Assembly: GCA_049680625.1 (NCBI GenBank) | Contig: JBAUID010000172.1 | Location: forward strand, 3,472 to 67,471 | From: JAUIAI01 sp049680625 | GTDB lineage: Bacteria > Pseudomonadota > Gammaproteobacteria > Burkholderiales > Burkholderiaceae_E | Direction of reading: 5' to 3' | DNA: 64,000 nt | Shown here: positions 46,011 to 54,174 of the stretch, in pieces | Layout: every line of letters begins with the position of its first letter | How positions within the stretch are numbered: the stretch's first letter is position 1 | Made by a program: the position numbers and the translations under genes | Notes under the pieces: model-generated | What the model was told of the DNA's origin: nothing | Database searches by the model: none | The model's input: only the letters and a program-made list of their open reading frames with translations

Positions 46011-47926
46011 AAATCAGCCTGATCGTAAAAGAGCTTCGTCAGCTCTGGCCAATTGGCCTGCTCTGGTTTGGGCTGGATGTGATCAGCTGGTTAACAGATT
46101 TATTCTCAAAGAGAATCGACGAACAATCCTTGGGCAACTGGTGCTCGGAAATGTGCGATCCGGGTATCAGCACCGGCATTGCCGCAGTCTACATCGTGTT
46201 TGGACTAATCACAGCATACAGCTTGTACCCGCGTGAACACGACGACGGCACAATCAATTTTTTACGGGCATTGCCGGTATCCAGGTTTGATATTTTTGCC
46301 AGTAAATTACTGGCCGCGGTTTTTCTGCTTGTAACCGTCACAACCATATCTTCTGTGCTAATTCACCTGGGGTTACTGGCAAACCCCGAGTCGCTCCGGG
46401 GTGGCCACTACCCGTCCATATCGCTGCCGATGATGATCAGTGACGCTTTAATACTTTTTATCATTATTGCCTATGGTTTGTTCCTGTCAACAATGCGGAT
46501 CGTCGGGCTGGTCGTGTTTGCAGCCTATTTTGTGTTGCTGCTGTGGTTAGAAACACAATGGCAGTTCAGCGGCCCATGGAATCTAACCGAAATTTTTCGC
46601 ATTCAGTATTTTGGGCAGACGCTGCTGCTGCCATGGAAAGCACTGCTTATGCAGTCGGGCATTGCGCTGGTGTTGCTTGCCCTGAGCTATCGAATCTGGA
46701 GCCGGGCAGATTCGCATTCTGCGCAATCCGGGCCTGGCCAGGGTCGGCGACGATGGCTGAACGTTGCTGCGACGATTATCATTTTCGGGCTGGTCAGCCT
46801 GATAGGCATTGGCAATCTGGCAAAACAAAGCCTCGGCCTTGGCGACGAAACAACCAGGACAATTGAATCGACCCACTACCGATTTGTGTATTTCGAACCG
46901 CTCGAACAACGTGCGCTGACGCTGCGCGAGCATGCCGACAACATCTATGAAGCACTGGTTAAAACGCTCAACACAACAAGCCAGCCAACGATTCGTGCCA
47001 ACCTTACCGCAAGCAGCCAACACTTCGCAGGCCAGGCTGCCTGGAAAACCCTGCGCATGGATATTTCCGGGGTGCGGGACGCAGAGTACTTTCGCCACGT
47101 CCTGGCCCACGAAACTGCTCACGTCTTCCAGGCGACAGAATCCAACCGAAAACTGCGCGACCACTTTAACTCGGTGCGGTTTTTCGTCGAAGGGTCGGCT
47201 GAGCACCTGGCGTTTACCGTGCTGCCCAGCCCGGATCGCCGCAACCGGAACTGGGTAACCGCGGCTACCGCCGCAAGCCGGCTGAAAATCGACTTCGAGG
47301 ATATGGTGGACAGTACCCATTTCGCCAAGAAATTTGACCCCGACTTGTTCTACGCTTTGGGTGATATGTGGGCCAGCGCACTGGCCCGGGTATGTGGGCC
47401 AGAAAGCATTGGCAACAGCCTGCGCGCCTTTGCCCGGCCTGATGCCCCTCCCGACCTGGCCGGGGTTGCATTGTGGCAGGACAACCTGCAGGCAATTGGC
47501 TGCGAGTTGACCGATGTCAATGTGCAATGGAAACAATCCATCCGCAGCCTCGGTGAAGAAGGTGCCAGTGCCCGCTTTCCGGAATTCTCAACTATTGTGG
47601 TTACACCGCTAGACCAGTCCAGCATTGCCATCCGAGCCGATTTGAAAGCCTCCGGCAAAAAACCCACACAAAGCCCGGACTTATGGCCTGGCAGCTTTAA
47701 TATTCGGGTCAAGCGTCAGTCCGGCCTGGCGGCCGAACCAAATTCGGTTTATCCCGGTCGGCTTTTGCCGCTATCCGGGGTCCCGGGCAGATCGACCGTC
47801 GAATTCATTGTCCCGCGGCACATTCTGGGCACTGGCCGTTTTGACTACCAACTCGGATACAACCCGCCGGATACTCACGCCAGCATCTACGAACGCTGGC
47901 GCAGCGCGCCATCCGACCCGGATTAG
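46007..47926 (+). CDS. ABC-2 permease fused to an intact gluzincin domain
   Basis: A 639-residue protein with the same plan as its upstream neighbour: about six or seven membrane segments (to about residue 280) and a large C-terminal domain, probably extracytoplasmic. That domain has HVLAHETAHVFQ (His368, Glu369, His372) and FFVEGSAEHLAF with Glu395, a complete zinc site with the HExxH-22 residues-E spacing of gluzincins. A beta-rich tail follows. The ATG at 46007 overlaps the previous stop (ATGA); the long open frame before it is not conserved. Permease-M1 peptidase fusions are known in other bacteria, but I know no characterised pair like this one. Confidence 0.82.
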   Translation: MKISLIVKELRQLWPIGLLWFGLDVISWLTDLFSKRIDEQSLGNWCSEMCDPGISTGIAAVYIVFGLITAYSLYPREHDDGTINFLRALPVSRFDIFASKLLAAVFLLVTVTTISSVLIHLGLLANPESLRGGHYPSISLPMMISDALILFIIIAYGLFLSTMRIVGLVVFAAYFVLLLWLETQWQFSGPWNLTEIFRIQYFGQTLLLPWKALLMQSGIALVLLALSYRIWSRADSHSAQSGPGQGRRRWLNVAATIIIFGLVSLIGIGNLAKQSLGLGDETTRTIESTHYRFVYFEPLEQRALTLREHADNIYEALVKTLNTTSQPTIRANLTASSQHFAGQAAWKTLRMDISGVRDAEYFRHVLAHETAHVFQATESNRKLRDHFNSVRFFVEGSAEHLAFTVLPSPDRRNRNWVTAATAASRLKIDFEDMVDSTHFAKKFDPDLFYALGDMWASALARVCGPESIGNSLRAFARPDAPPDLAGVALWQDNLQAIGCELTDVNVQWKQSIRSLGEEGASARFPEFSTIVVTPLDQSSIAIRADLKASGKKPTQSPDLWPGSFNIRVKRQSGLAAEPNSVYPGRLLPLSGVPGRSTVEFIVPRHILGTGRFDYQLGYNPPDTHASIYERWRSAPSDPD

Positions 47927-48163
47927 CCCCTGGCAACCCCGAAAAAATGGCGGCAAACAATCGGCATTTGGCGGTTAACTATCGGCTTTCCTTCCCAAAA
48001 CGCCTCCGGTGTTGCGATTTAACCCGTTCGGAAGAAAAAAATCAGAGATTTGTCGACATCCTGACGTACTTTTTGCGAACGAAATGGTGACCTTACCGTT
48101 TCAGGTAATTGCTTCTGTATTGCAGCAAGCGGATAATTTAGTTTAAAGGGCGCTGTCCCTGAC

Positions 48164-48183
48164 AAAAGCCCGGTTCATCGGGC
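48164..48183 (-). terminator. Terminator-like hairpin, minus strand
   Basis: On the minus strand GCCCG-ATGAAC-CGGGC forms a 5-bp stem followed by TTTTG. It lies downstream of the crotonase gene on its strand, about 350 bp past its stop. On the plus strand it is followed by A and would not act as a classical terminator. Confidence 0.5.
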
Positions 48184-48259
48184 AAAAAAAGAAAACCTCT
48201 TACACAAGAAAACCTCATTTCTCCGTTGAACCTTCACCTGGGTGTTCAAACAAAATCAA

Positions 48260-48385
48260 ATGAAAGAAGCGATTGTCATCACCGTATTTTCGGCGATTCT
48301 TGCTCTCGCCAGCCACTCCTCGAACCTGATGGAGCAACCCGTGAGCCCAACCATTACGGCGAACGGCAGCATTAAGGCGGGCTGA
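48260..48385 (+). CDS. Possible small exported peptide, 41 residues
   Basis: An ATG-started frame encoding MKEAIVITVFSAILALASHS and ending in KAG. The N-terminal 18 residues look like a signal peptide or a membrane segment. No good ribosome binding site precedes it (GGTG only), and codon use cannot be judged at this length. It may be a real small protein or chance. Confidence 0.28.
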   Translation: MKEAIVITVFSAILALASHSSNLMEQPVSPTITANGSIKAG

Positions 48386-48420
48386 CCTTTCACCCTCCTT
48401 AAGACCGCTGTGCCCCCCTT

Positions 48421-48508
48421 GCGTCCAATTGCGTCCGATTGCGTCAGCTTTTTTTCCCTTCCTTTCTTCCTGATAACGAGGCGACTCAGTCGCTCAGTCG
48501 CTCAGTCG
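48421..48508. repeat. Two short tandem repeats
   Basis: GCGTCCAATT-like 10-mers occur three times (48421-48450), then after a pyrimidine tract CTCAGTCG occurs three times exactly (48485-48508). The second array can also fold, since GCGACT and AGTCGC flank it. Both are slippage-prone. Confidence 0.75.
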
Positions 48509-48529
48509 CAACCGTCTTATGCTGACCCG

Positions 48530-49414
48530 CTACCGAAACGGCTTGTCCGCCCACCACGGAAAGAAGTCAGGCATATCTGTCGAAACCGTGTTCGAAAACT
48601 CTGCGGGACGCTTTTCCAGAAACGACGCAATCCCTTCAGCCGCATCATCCGACTGGCCGCGCGATTGAATTGACCGACTGTCAATTTCGTGGGCAGTCAT
48701 TGGATGGTCAACATTTACCATGCGCCACATCATCTGGCGCGTCATCGCCACAGAGACGGGCGCAGCGTTGGCCGCAATTTCCAGGGCCAACTCGCGCGCG
48801 GCAGGCATCAGTTTTTCCTGTGGATGAACTGACCGTATCAGTCCGGCGCTAAGCGCTTCGCCTGAATCGACCAGACGCCCTGTATAACACCACTCTAACG
48901 CTGTCTGCATGCCAACAGCGCGGGTCAGGAACCAGGATGATGCCGCTTCCGGGGTGACACCGCGTCGATTAAAGACAAAACCGAATCGTGCTCCGTCAGA
49001 TGCAAGTCGGATGTCCATTGGTAACTGCATCGTTACCCCTACCCCAACCGCGGCACCATTAATAGCGCCGATGACCGGCTTGAGGCTTTCGAAAATTCGC
49101 AAAGCAGTTATGCCGCCACCATCGCGATAAATATCTCCGACCCGGGTAGCTTCCCGAACCGGGTCATTGCGTTCACTGTAATTAAAGGTTTTTCCTCCCG
49201 CTGATAAATCAGCACCCGCACAGAACGCCCGGCCGGCACCGGTGAAGATCACTACCCGTACCGAATCGTCAGCATCCGTTTTGTCCAGGGCTGCACAGAT
49301 GTCAAGTCGCATTTGTGACGTAAACGCGTTGAGCTTGTCCGGGCGGTTCAGGGTAATCGTGGCAATGCCATCCTGAACGTCGTACAAAATCGTTTCGAAG
49401 CTGATTTGCGTCAT
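48530..49414 (-). CDS. Enoyl-CoA hydratase/isomerase (crotonase)
   Basis: A 294-residue crotonase-fold enzyme. It begins ILYDVQDGIATITLNRPDKLNAF. The first oxyanion segment is GAGRAFCAGADLS and the second KPVIGAINGAAVGVGVTMQLPMD. The usual catalytic glutamates of enoyl-CoA hydratase are not clearly in place: the RRGVTPEAASSWFL segment offers a single Glu, like many isomerase or uncharacterised PaaG-type members. The ATG at 49414 follows GGGAGG. It is divergent from the GlcG/HbpS-like gene with about 100 bp between. Confidence 0.85.
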   Translation of the reverse strand: MTQISFETILYDVQDGIATITLNRPDKLNAFTSQMRLDICAALDKTDADDSVRVVIFTGAGRAFCAGADLSAGGKTFNYSERNDPVREATRVGDIYRDGGGITALRIFESLKPVIGAINGAAVGVGVTMQLPMDIRLASDGARFGFVFNRRGVTPEAASSWFLTRAVGMQTALEWCYTGRLVDSGEALSAGLIRSVHPQEKLMPAARELALEIAANAAPVSVAMTRQMMWRMVNVDHPMTAHEIDSRSIQSRGQSDDAAEGIASFLEKRPAEFSNTVSTDMPDFFPWWADKPFR

Positions 49415-49513
49415 TGGGCCTCCCGCCATGAATGAGACAACATGGTAGCGCGCCGGTCGTTATACGATAACAAGCTTATCCCTTTACCGATCCCACCTCA
49501 GCCCGGAAATCTG

Positions 49514-50005
49514 ATGAGCGAATACTTCCTGATTGATATTGCCAGCAGTCTGACTCTTGACCAGGCCAGACACATATCTGATGCCACAGTTCAAGCCGGT
49601 CGGGCCGCAAAACTTCTGCCGTTAACCGTCGCCGTTTTGGATGCCGGCGGCCAGTTGGTGCACTTTCAGCGAGAAGACGGTTGCGGCATTGCCAGGGCGG
49701 ACATAGCGATAGCCAAAGCCGGAGCGGCCCTCGGAATGGGGGTCTCGAGTCGCACGATCGGCCAACGCCTGGCCAACCGTCCAGCCTTTGTCGCGTCGAT
49801 TGCGGCGGCAACAGGCGGCGAGTTTGTGGCTGTTCCCGGTGGGGTTCTGATTCTGAATGATTCAGGACAGGCAATTGGTGCGGTTGGGGTCAGCGGTGAC
49901 GGTTCAGACCGGGACGAGTATGCGGCCATTACGGCCATCCAGGCCTGCGGCCTGGGCAGCCACCCTGGCGAACCGGTTGAAAACTGGCAAAACGCCAAGC
50001 TGTAA
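49514..50005 (+). CDS. GlcG/HbpS family protein
   Basis: A 163-residue DUF336 protein with the family's LTVAVLDAGGQLVHFQREDG start, the FPG/VPGGV loop (FVAVPGGVLILNDSGQ) and the terminal GAVGVSGD. HbpS binds haem; GlcG lies in the glycolate oxidase operon but its role there is unknown. No glycolate gene is near. The ATG at 49514 starts the homology. Confidence 0.85.
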   Translation: MSEYFLIDIASSLTLDQARHISDATVQAGRAAKLLPLTVAVLDAGGQLVHFQREDGCGIARADIAIAKAGAALGMGVSSRTIGQRLANRPAFVASIAAATGGEFVAVPGGVLILNDSGQAIGAVGVSGDGSDRDEYAAITAIQACGLGSHPGEPVENWQNAKL

Positions 50006-50019
50006 GTCGGGCAAACCCC

Positions 50020-50841
50020 TTGCCCTCTGAGACCGTTGTCCTGCAGAGCCATGGCCCGCATCCCGCGGCCGGATGGATTCAAACCTGTATGGAGTCGGTG
50101 CGCAGCTGGGCACAAAGCCAGGGCTTTGATTATCGTTTTATTGACGACACGATTTTCAAGCCACTGCCCGCCGATTTCAAAAAGCGGTTCGCCGGTCGCG
50201 GACCTGTACTGAGTGACCTCGCCCGCTTACTGGCGATTCAACAATTGCACGCAAGTGACTATCAATACGTCATTTGGGTCGATGCCGACTTACTGGTTTT
50301 TGAACCAGAGGCTTTACTTGTTTATGGATCGTCCGTCAAACTGGCGGGTGCTGAAACAAGTTCGGAAGTGCATGCCAGACAAACTAAAATTGTTGATTGC
50401 GCCTTTGGGCTTGAAACCTGGATTGACCTTGATACACGCAAACGTCTGCGCGCCTGGCGTAACGTTCACAATGCGTTTATGGTTTTTGAACGTCACAGCG
50501 TCGTGTTGCCATACCTGATTCATACGATTACTTCGATATCACGGCGAATTGATCCGCTGGCAGTTGCTCCGCAAACCTTCGGCCCCAAACTACTGGGCGC
50601 CCTGCACAATATTACCGGGTTCAACCTTCTTACCGCGGTTGGCGCGTTCAGCCCACCGGTTATAAAAGACATCGTCACCGGACACGGACCTTACCTTGAT
50701 AAGTTATTGACGAGCCAGCCGTCTGTTCCGGCGGCAGCCAATCTTTGTGCAAGCCTGGCCACCAACCCGGTAATGATGCAGGCTGCCTGTAATCGCCTGC
50801 TTCGCGACGGGTTAGGCGAAACCGGCAAATACACCTACTAA
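50020..50841 (+). CDS. GT-A-like glycosyltransferase family protein (uncharacterised)
   Basis: A 273-residue protein with features of a GT-A nucleotide-sugar fold. VVLQSHGP begins a first strand, a SVRSWAQSQGFDYRFIDD helix-strand follows, and YVIWVDADLLVF carries a DxD motif (DAD) for metal and sugar nucleotide. I cannot assign a family or sugar. Start is a TTG at 50020, 14 bp after the glcG-like stop; the next in-frame ATG (50089) would cut off the first conserved strand. It is probably co-transcribed with that gene, an unusual pairing. Confidence 0.65.
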   Translation: MPSETVVLQSHGPHPAAGWIQTCMESVRSWAQSQGFDYRFIDDTIFKPLPADFKKRFAGRGPVLSDLARLLAIQQLHASDYQYVIWVDADLLVFEPEALLVYGSSVKLAGAETSSEVHARQTKIVDCAFGLETWIDLDTRKRLRAWRNVHNAFMVFERHSVVLPYLIHTITSISRRIDPLAVAPQTFGPKLLGALHNITGFNLLTAVGAFSPPVIKDIVTGHGPYLDKLLTSQPSVPAAANLCASLATNPVMMQAACNRLLRDGLGETGKYTY

Positions 50842-50874
50842 CCACGAGTTAAATGCGACCGGCACGCCCTGATT

Positions 50875-50985
50875 GGTGCGCGCCCCCCCGCGGTGCAGCC
50901 CCGCATCGGTGCAAACGCACGATTTATCGGCGAAATCTGCGCAACCCCTGCCCCATCAACGCGTCAACTGCACCAATTTGCGTGA
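50875..50985. promoter_or_regulatory. Candidate NtrC half-sites upstream of urtA
   Basis: Four GGTGC(A/G)/TGCACC half-sites: GGTGCG at 50875-50880, GGTGCA at 50892-50897 and 50908-50913, and TGCACC at 50969-50974, the latter in TGCACCAATTTG that matches the left part of the NtrC consensus. Spacing is 16-17 bp for the first three. None forms a full consensus dyad, so binding is a suggestion based on proximity to a sigma-54 promoter. Confidence 0.4.
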
Positions 50986-51007
50986 TTTCTCATTGTTCCA
51001 CGTGAAC

Positions 51008-51023
51008 TGGCACGGTCCCTGCA
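51008..51023 (+). promoter_or_regulatory. Sigma-54 promoter of the urt-ure unit
   Basis: TGGCACGGTCCCTGCA has the -24 GG and -12 GC dinucleotides with the required 10-bp spacing and seven of seven matches at TGGCACG; the -12 box is CTGCA in place of TTGCA. Transcription would start near 51034, leaving a leader of about 57 bases before urtA. Confidence 0.78.
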
Positions 51024-51090
51024 GTAGAGACCCATGACGCCTAACCGCGCATCAACAATTTCAATTATTCCCACGCAACAGGAAGGAACT

Positions 51091-52362
51091 ATGTCCCGAC
51101 GTTTAACCCTCAAGACTCTCGCTGCCAGTGTCGCTCTGGCCGCGCTACCGATGGCGCAACCGGTTTACGCTGCTGATGACACGATCAAAGTCGGTATTCT
51201 GCATTCGCTATCTGGCACGATGGCCATTTCTGAAACTGTTCTTAAAGATACCGCTTTGATGGCTATTGACAAGATTAATGCCGCGGGTGGTGTACTCGGT
51301 AAAAAGCTTGAGCCAGTTGTTGTTGACCCTGCCTCAAACTGGCCCTTGTTCGCAGAAAAAGCGCGTCAACTGATTACCCAGGACAAAGTAGCCGTGGTCT
51401 TTGGATGCTGGACTTCCGTTTCGAGAAAATCCGTATTACCCGTGTTCGAAGAACTGAATAGTCTGTTGTTCTACCCGGTACAGTATGAAGGGGAAGAACT
51501 CTCCAAGAACGTTTTCTATACGGGTGCCGCACCAAATCAGCAAGCCATTCCGGCCACCGAATACCTGATGAGTGAAGACGGCGGTGGAGCAAAGCGCTTC
51601 TTCCTGCTTGGTACCGACTACGTATACCCACGCACGACGAACAAAATTCTGCGCGCATTCCTGAAGAGCAAAGGCGTTGCCGAGAAAGACATCGAAGAGG
51701 TTTATACGCCGTTTGGTCATTCCGATTATCAAACCATCGTCGGCAACATCAAGAAGTTTTCCGCGGGTGGTAAGACCGCTGTCATTTCAACGATTAACGG
51801 TGACTCTAATGTTCCCTTCTACAAAGAACTTGGCAATCAGGGCCTGGATGCCACCGATGTGCCGGTTGTTGCCTTCTCGGTAGGCGAAGAAGAATTGCGC
51901 GGGGTAGATACCAAGCCGCTGGTTGGCCACCTTGCCGCCTGGAATTACTTTATGTCGTTGGATAACGAGACAAATTCAGCCTTTAAGAAAACCTGGGCCG
52001 AGTACGCCAAGAGCAAAAACCTGAGTTCAGCGGAGAAACCACTGACGAATGACCCAATGGAAGCCACCTACATTGGCATAAACATGTGGAAGCAGGCAGT
52101 CGAAAAAGCGGGTACAACGGATACCGATGCCGTCATCAAGGCGATGGCTGGCCAGACCTTCACCTCACCGTCGGGCTTTACGGTCATGATGGACGAGAAG
52201 AATCATCATTTGCATAAGCCGGTGGTTATTGGTGAAGTCACCGAAGACGGTCAGTTCGACGTCGTCTGGCAAACCAAAGGTCCGATAAAAGCCCAGCCAT
52301 GGAGCCCGTTCATCCCGGGCAATGACAAGAAATCAGACGAGCCCGCCGGCAAAAGCTCGTAA
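51091..52362 (+). CDS. urtA: Urea ABC transporter substrate-binding protein
   Basis: A 423-residue type I periplasmic binding protein of the UrtA/AmiC branch. A signal peptide (RRLTLKTLAASVALAALPMA, cleaved near VYA-AD) leads to IKVGILHSLSGTMAISE, the family start. VVFGCWTSVSRKSVLPV and VPVVAFSVGEEELRG belong to the ligand site. Urea specificity is supported by the adjacent urtBCDE and urease genes. The ATG at 51091 follows GGAAGGA; an upstream ATG at 51034 coincides with the expected transcription start and is rejected. It is the first gene of the urt-ure unit. Confidence 0.95.
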   Translation: MSRRLTLKTLAASVALAALPMAQPVYAADDTIKVGILHSLSGTMAISETVLKDTALMAIDKINAAGGVLGKKLEPVVVDPASNWPLFAEKARQLITQDKVAVVFGCWTSVSRKSVLPVFEELNSLLFYPVQYEGEELSKNVFYTGAAPNQQAIPATEYLMSEDGGGAKRFFLLGTDYVYPRTTNKILRAFLKSKGVAEKDIEEVYTPFGHSDYQTIVGNIKKFSAGGKTAVISTINGDSNVPFYKELGNQGLDATDVPVVAFSVGEEELRGVDTKPLVGHLAAWNYFMSLDNETNSAFKKTWAEYAKSKNLSSAEKPLTNDPMEATYIGINMWKQAVEKAGTTDTDAVIKAMAGQTFTSPSGFTVMMDEKNHHLHKPVVIGEVTEDGQFDVVWQTKGPIKAQPWSPFIPGNDKKSDEPAGKSS

Positions 52363-52382
52363 TCCCTATTGTCGTAATTCAT

Positions 52383-52429
52383 AAGTAAGAGCAACTGAAG
52401 TAAGAGCAACCAGCCACTCGGCTGGTTGC
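52383..52429 (+). repeat. Tandem repeat and hairpin between urtA and urtB
   Basis: AAGTAAGAGCAAC is repeated with a 15-bp period (52383-52395, 52398-52410). The second copy runs into a perfect 10-bp hairpin GCAACCAGCC-ACTC-GGCTGGTTGC (52406-52429). It lacks a T-tract, so it is more likely an mRNA stabiliser or partial terminator that raises urtA over urtB. Confidence 0.6.
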
Positions 52430-52555
52430 CACGAAAAAGTAACCTGCAAGCCGCCCAGGCCGCGGTCATTACATAAAAGATTCTCAGGCGCATGCCAGCG
52501 TGCATGGGCCGGGCCTCGTGCAGCCCAAATTAACCGACCGGGACTCCCCAACGCA

Positions 52556-54172
52556 ATGAACGGCCTGAATACACTTGTCAAACGCCTCACGTGGGTTGCC
52601 GCATCGCTGTTATTACTTTGCGCTGCATCGATTTCACAGGCAATGAGCCTGGAGCAAGCGCTGTCGATGGTGAAAGGCAGTAACTCCAACCGAATCGCCG
52701 CCATTAACGACGCGCTGATTTCTGATGCAGCGACAATTGCCCCGTTTTTTAAAGCCCTTGAGGAAAAACGCGTCTACTTCACCGATGTACAAGTTTTTGT
52801 TGTGAACGAAAACACGGTCATCGACGCGGTGACCGGGCGGACAACCTCGTTACCAGCAGATGCCAGCGAGGCCAGAGTGAATAACCGAATTCGAAAAGCT
52901 CTGCGTGATTCGCGAGCCGGGCTTCGATTGTTTTCAGATGACCGGCAAACCCGTTTACTCGCCGCACAGGACATGGCCAGCAATCCGTCAAAAGCAATTC
53001 TCAAGTTATTTGAGCGAGCACGGCAGACTGAGGAAGACAAAGAAATTCTCGCCGTCTTCACTCTTGCCCAGGCTCGGGTTGGTATCACATCAGAAAACGT
53101 TCAAACCCGATTGACAGCTGCACAGACTCTTGGGCAGAGCGACTCGCTCACGGTACGCCAACTACTGCGCGACCGGCTGAGCCAGACCGATAGCGGTTTT
53201 ACCGAAGCAGACCCTGCGGTTCGCAAGGCACTAAATACTGCTTATGCCGCCGTTGAATATCGGATCTTCATGTCAGAAATTGGTGGCACCTTATTCGCAG
53301 GAATCAGCCTGGGTAGTGTTTTGCTGCTAGCCGCCCTCGGACTGGCCATTACCTACGGTCTGATGGGAGTGATTAATCTCGCTCACGGTGAGCTAATCAT
53401 GATTGGGGCGTACGCAACCTATCTTGCCCAGGAAGTTTTCCGTAACTACTTCTCGCCCCATTGGTTTGATGCTTATCTGATCCTGGCTATTCCAATGGCT
53501 TTTCTGTGTGCTGCCGCAGTCGGTGCATTGCTCGAACGCTTTGTCATCAGGCACTTATACGGTCGCGAGCTGGAGACCTTGCTCGCGACCTGGGGTATCA
53601 GTTTGATCCTCATGCAGGGAGTAAGAAACTTGTTTGGTGCTCAAAACGTTTCGGTCGAAAACCCCAGCTGGATGTCTGGTGGACTCCAGGTAACCTCAAG
53701 CCTGGTTCTACCCTACAACCGAATCGCAATCATTGTGTTTTCTGTATTGGTATTAATTGCGGTTGGCGCTGTTATCAGTCGAACCCGCCTGGGTTTATTC
53801 GTACGGGCCACGATTCAAAACCGCACCATGGCACGCTGCGTCGGTGTCCCAACAAAACGCACCGACCTGATGGCCTTTTCGCTGGGATCCGGGGTTGCCG
53901 GTCTGGCGGGTTGTGCGCTGTCACAAATAGGAAATGTTGGCCCAGATCTTGGTCAGGGGTACATCGTCGATTCGTTCCTGGTGGTTGTCGTTGGTGGGGT
54001 TGGCCAACTGGCTGGTGCGGTAACCGCCGCCCTTGGGCTCGGAATATTCAGCAAAATTCTCGAAGGAATGTCCGGTGCCGTGATCGCAAAAATCATGCTG
54101 TTGGTCGTTGTCATTATCTTTATTCAACGACGTCCGCAGGGGATCTTTGCCTTACGCGGCCGGGGCGCATAA
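52556..54172 (+). CDS. urtB: Urea ABC transporter permease UrtB
   Basis: A 538-residue branched-chain-type (LivH-like) permease. As in other UrtB, a signal-like start and a periplasmic N-terminal extension of about 230 residues come before the membrane part, which begins near GISLGSVLLLAALGLAITYGL. GVINLAHGELIMIGAYATYL and a C-terminal VVGGVGQLAGAVTAALGLG are typical. It follows urtA after a 193-bp gap containing a hairpin and precedes urtC by 2 bp. Confidence 0.95.
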   Translation: MNGLNTLVKRLTWVAASLLLLCAASISQAMSLEQALSMVKGSNSNRIAAINDALISDAATIAPFFKALEEKRVYFTDVQVFVVNENTVIDAVTGRTTSLPADASEARVNNRIRKALRDSRAGLRLFSDDRQTRLLAAQDMASNPSKAILKLFERARQTEEDKEILAVFTLAQARVGITSENVQTRLTAAQTLGQSDSLTVRQLLRDRLSQTDSGFTEADPAVRKALNTAYAAVEYRIFMSEIGGTLFAGISLGSVLLLAALGLAITYGLMGVINLAHGELIMIGAYATYLAQEVFRNYFSPHWFDAYLILAIPMAFLCAAAVGALLERFVIRHLYGRELETLLATWGISLILMQGVRNLFGAQNVSVENPSWMSGGLQVTSSLVLPYNRIAIIVFSVLVLIAVGAVISRTRLGLFVRATIQNRTMARCVGVPTKRTDLMAFSLGSGVAGLAGCALSQIGNVGPDLGQGYIVDSFLVVVVGGVGQLAGAVTAALGLGIFSKILEGMSGAVIAKIMLLVVVIIFIQRRPQGIFALRGRGA

Positions 54173-54174
54173 AC

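Larger units (their letters stand above)
47927..48529. other. A/T-rich intergenic region
   Basis: 600 bp between the cassette and the convergent crotonase gene. It holds a minus-strand terminator, a possible 41-residue secreted peptide gene, and two short tandem repeats (listed separately). Nothing else is recognisable. Confidence 0.5.

Noticed and set aside
51034..51090. Alternative urtA start at the ATG 51034
   Set aside because: It coincides with the predicted sigma-54 transcription start and would destroy the signal peptide.
53506..54174. Long upstream extension of urtC over the end of urtB
   Set aside because: The extension is out of frame with urtB and looks random; urtC has a proper ATG at 54175, 2 bp after the urtB stop.
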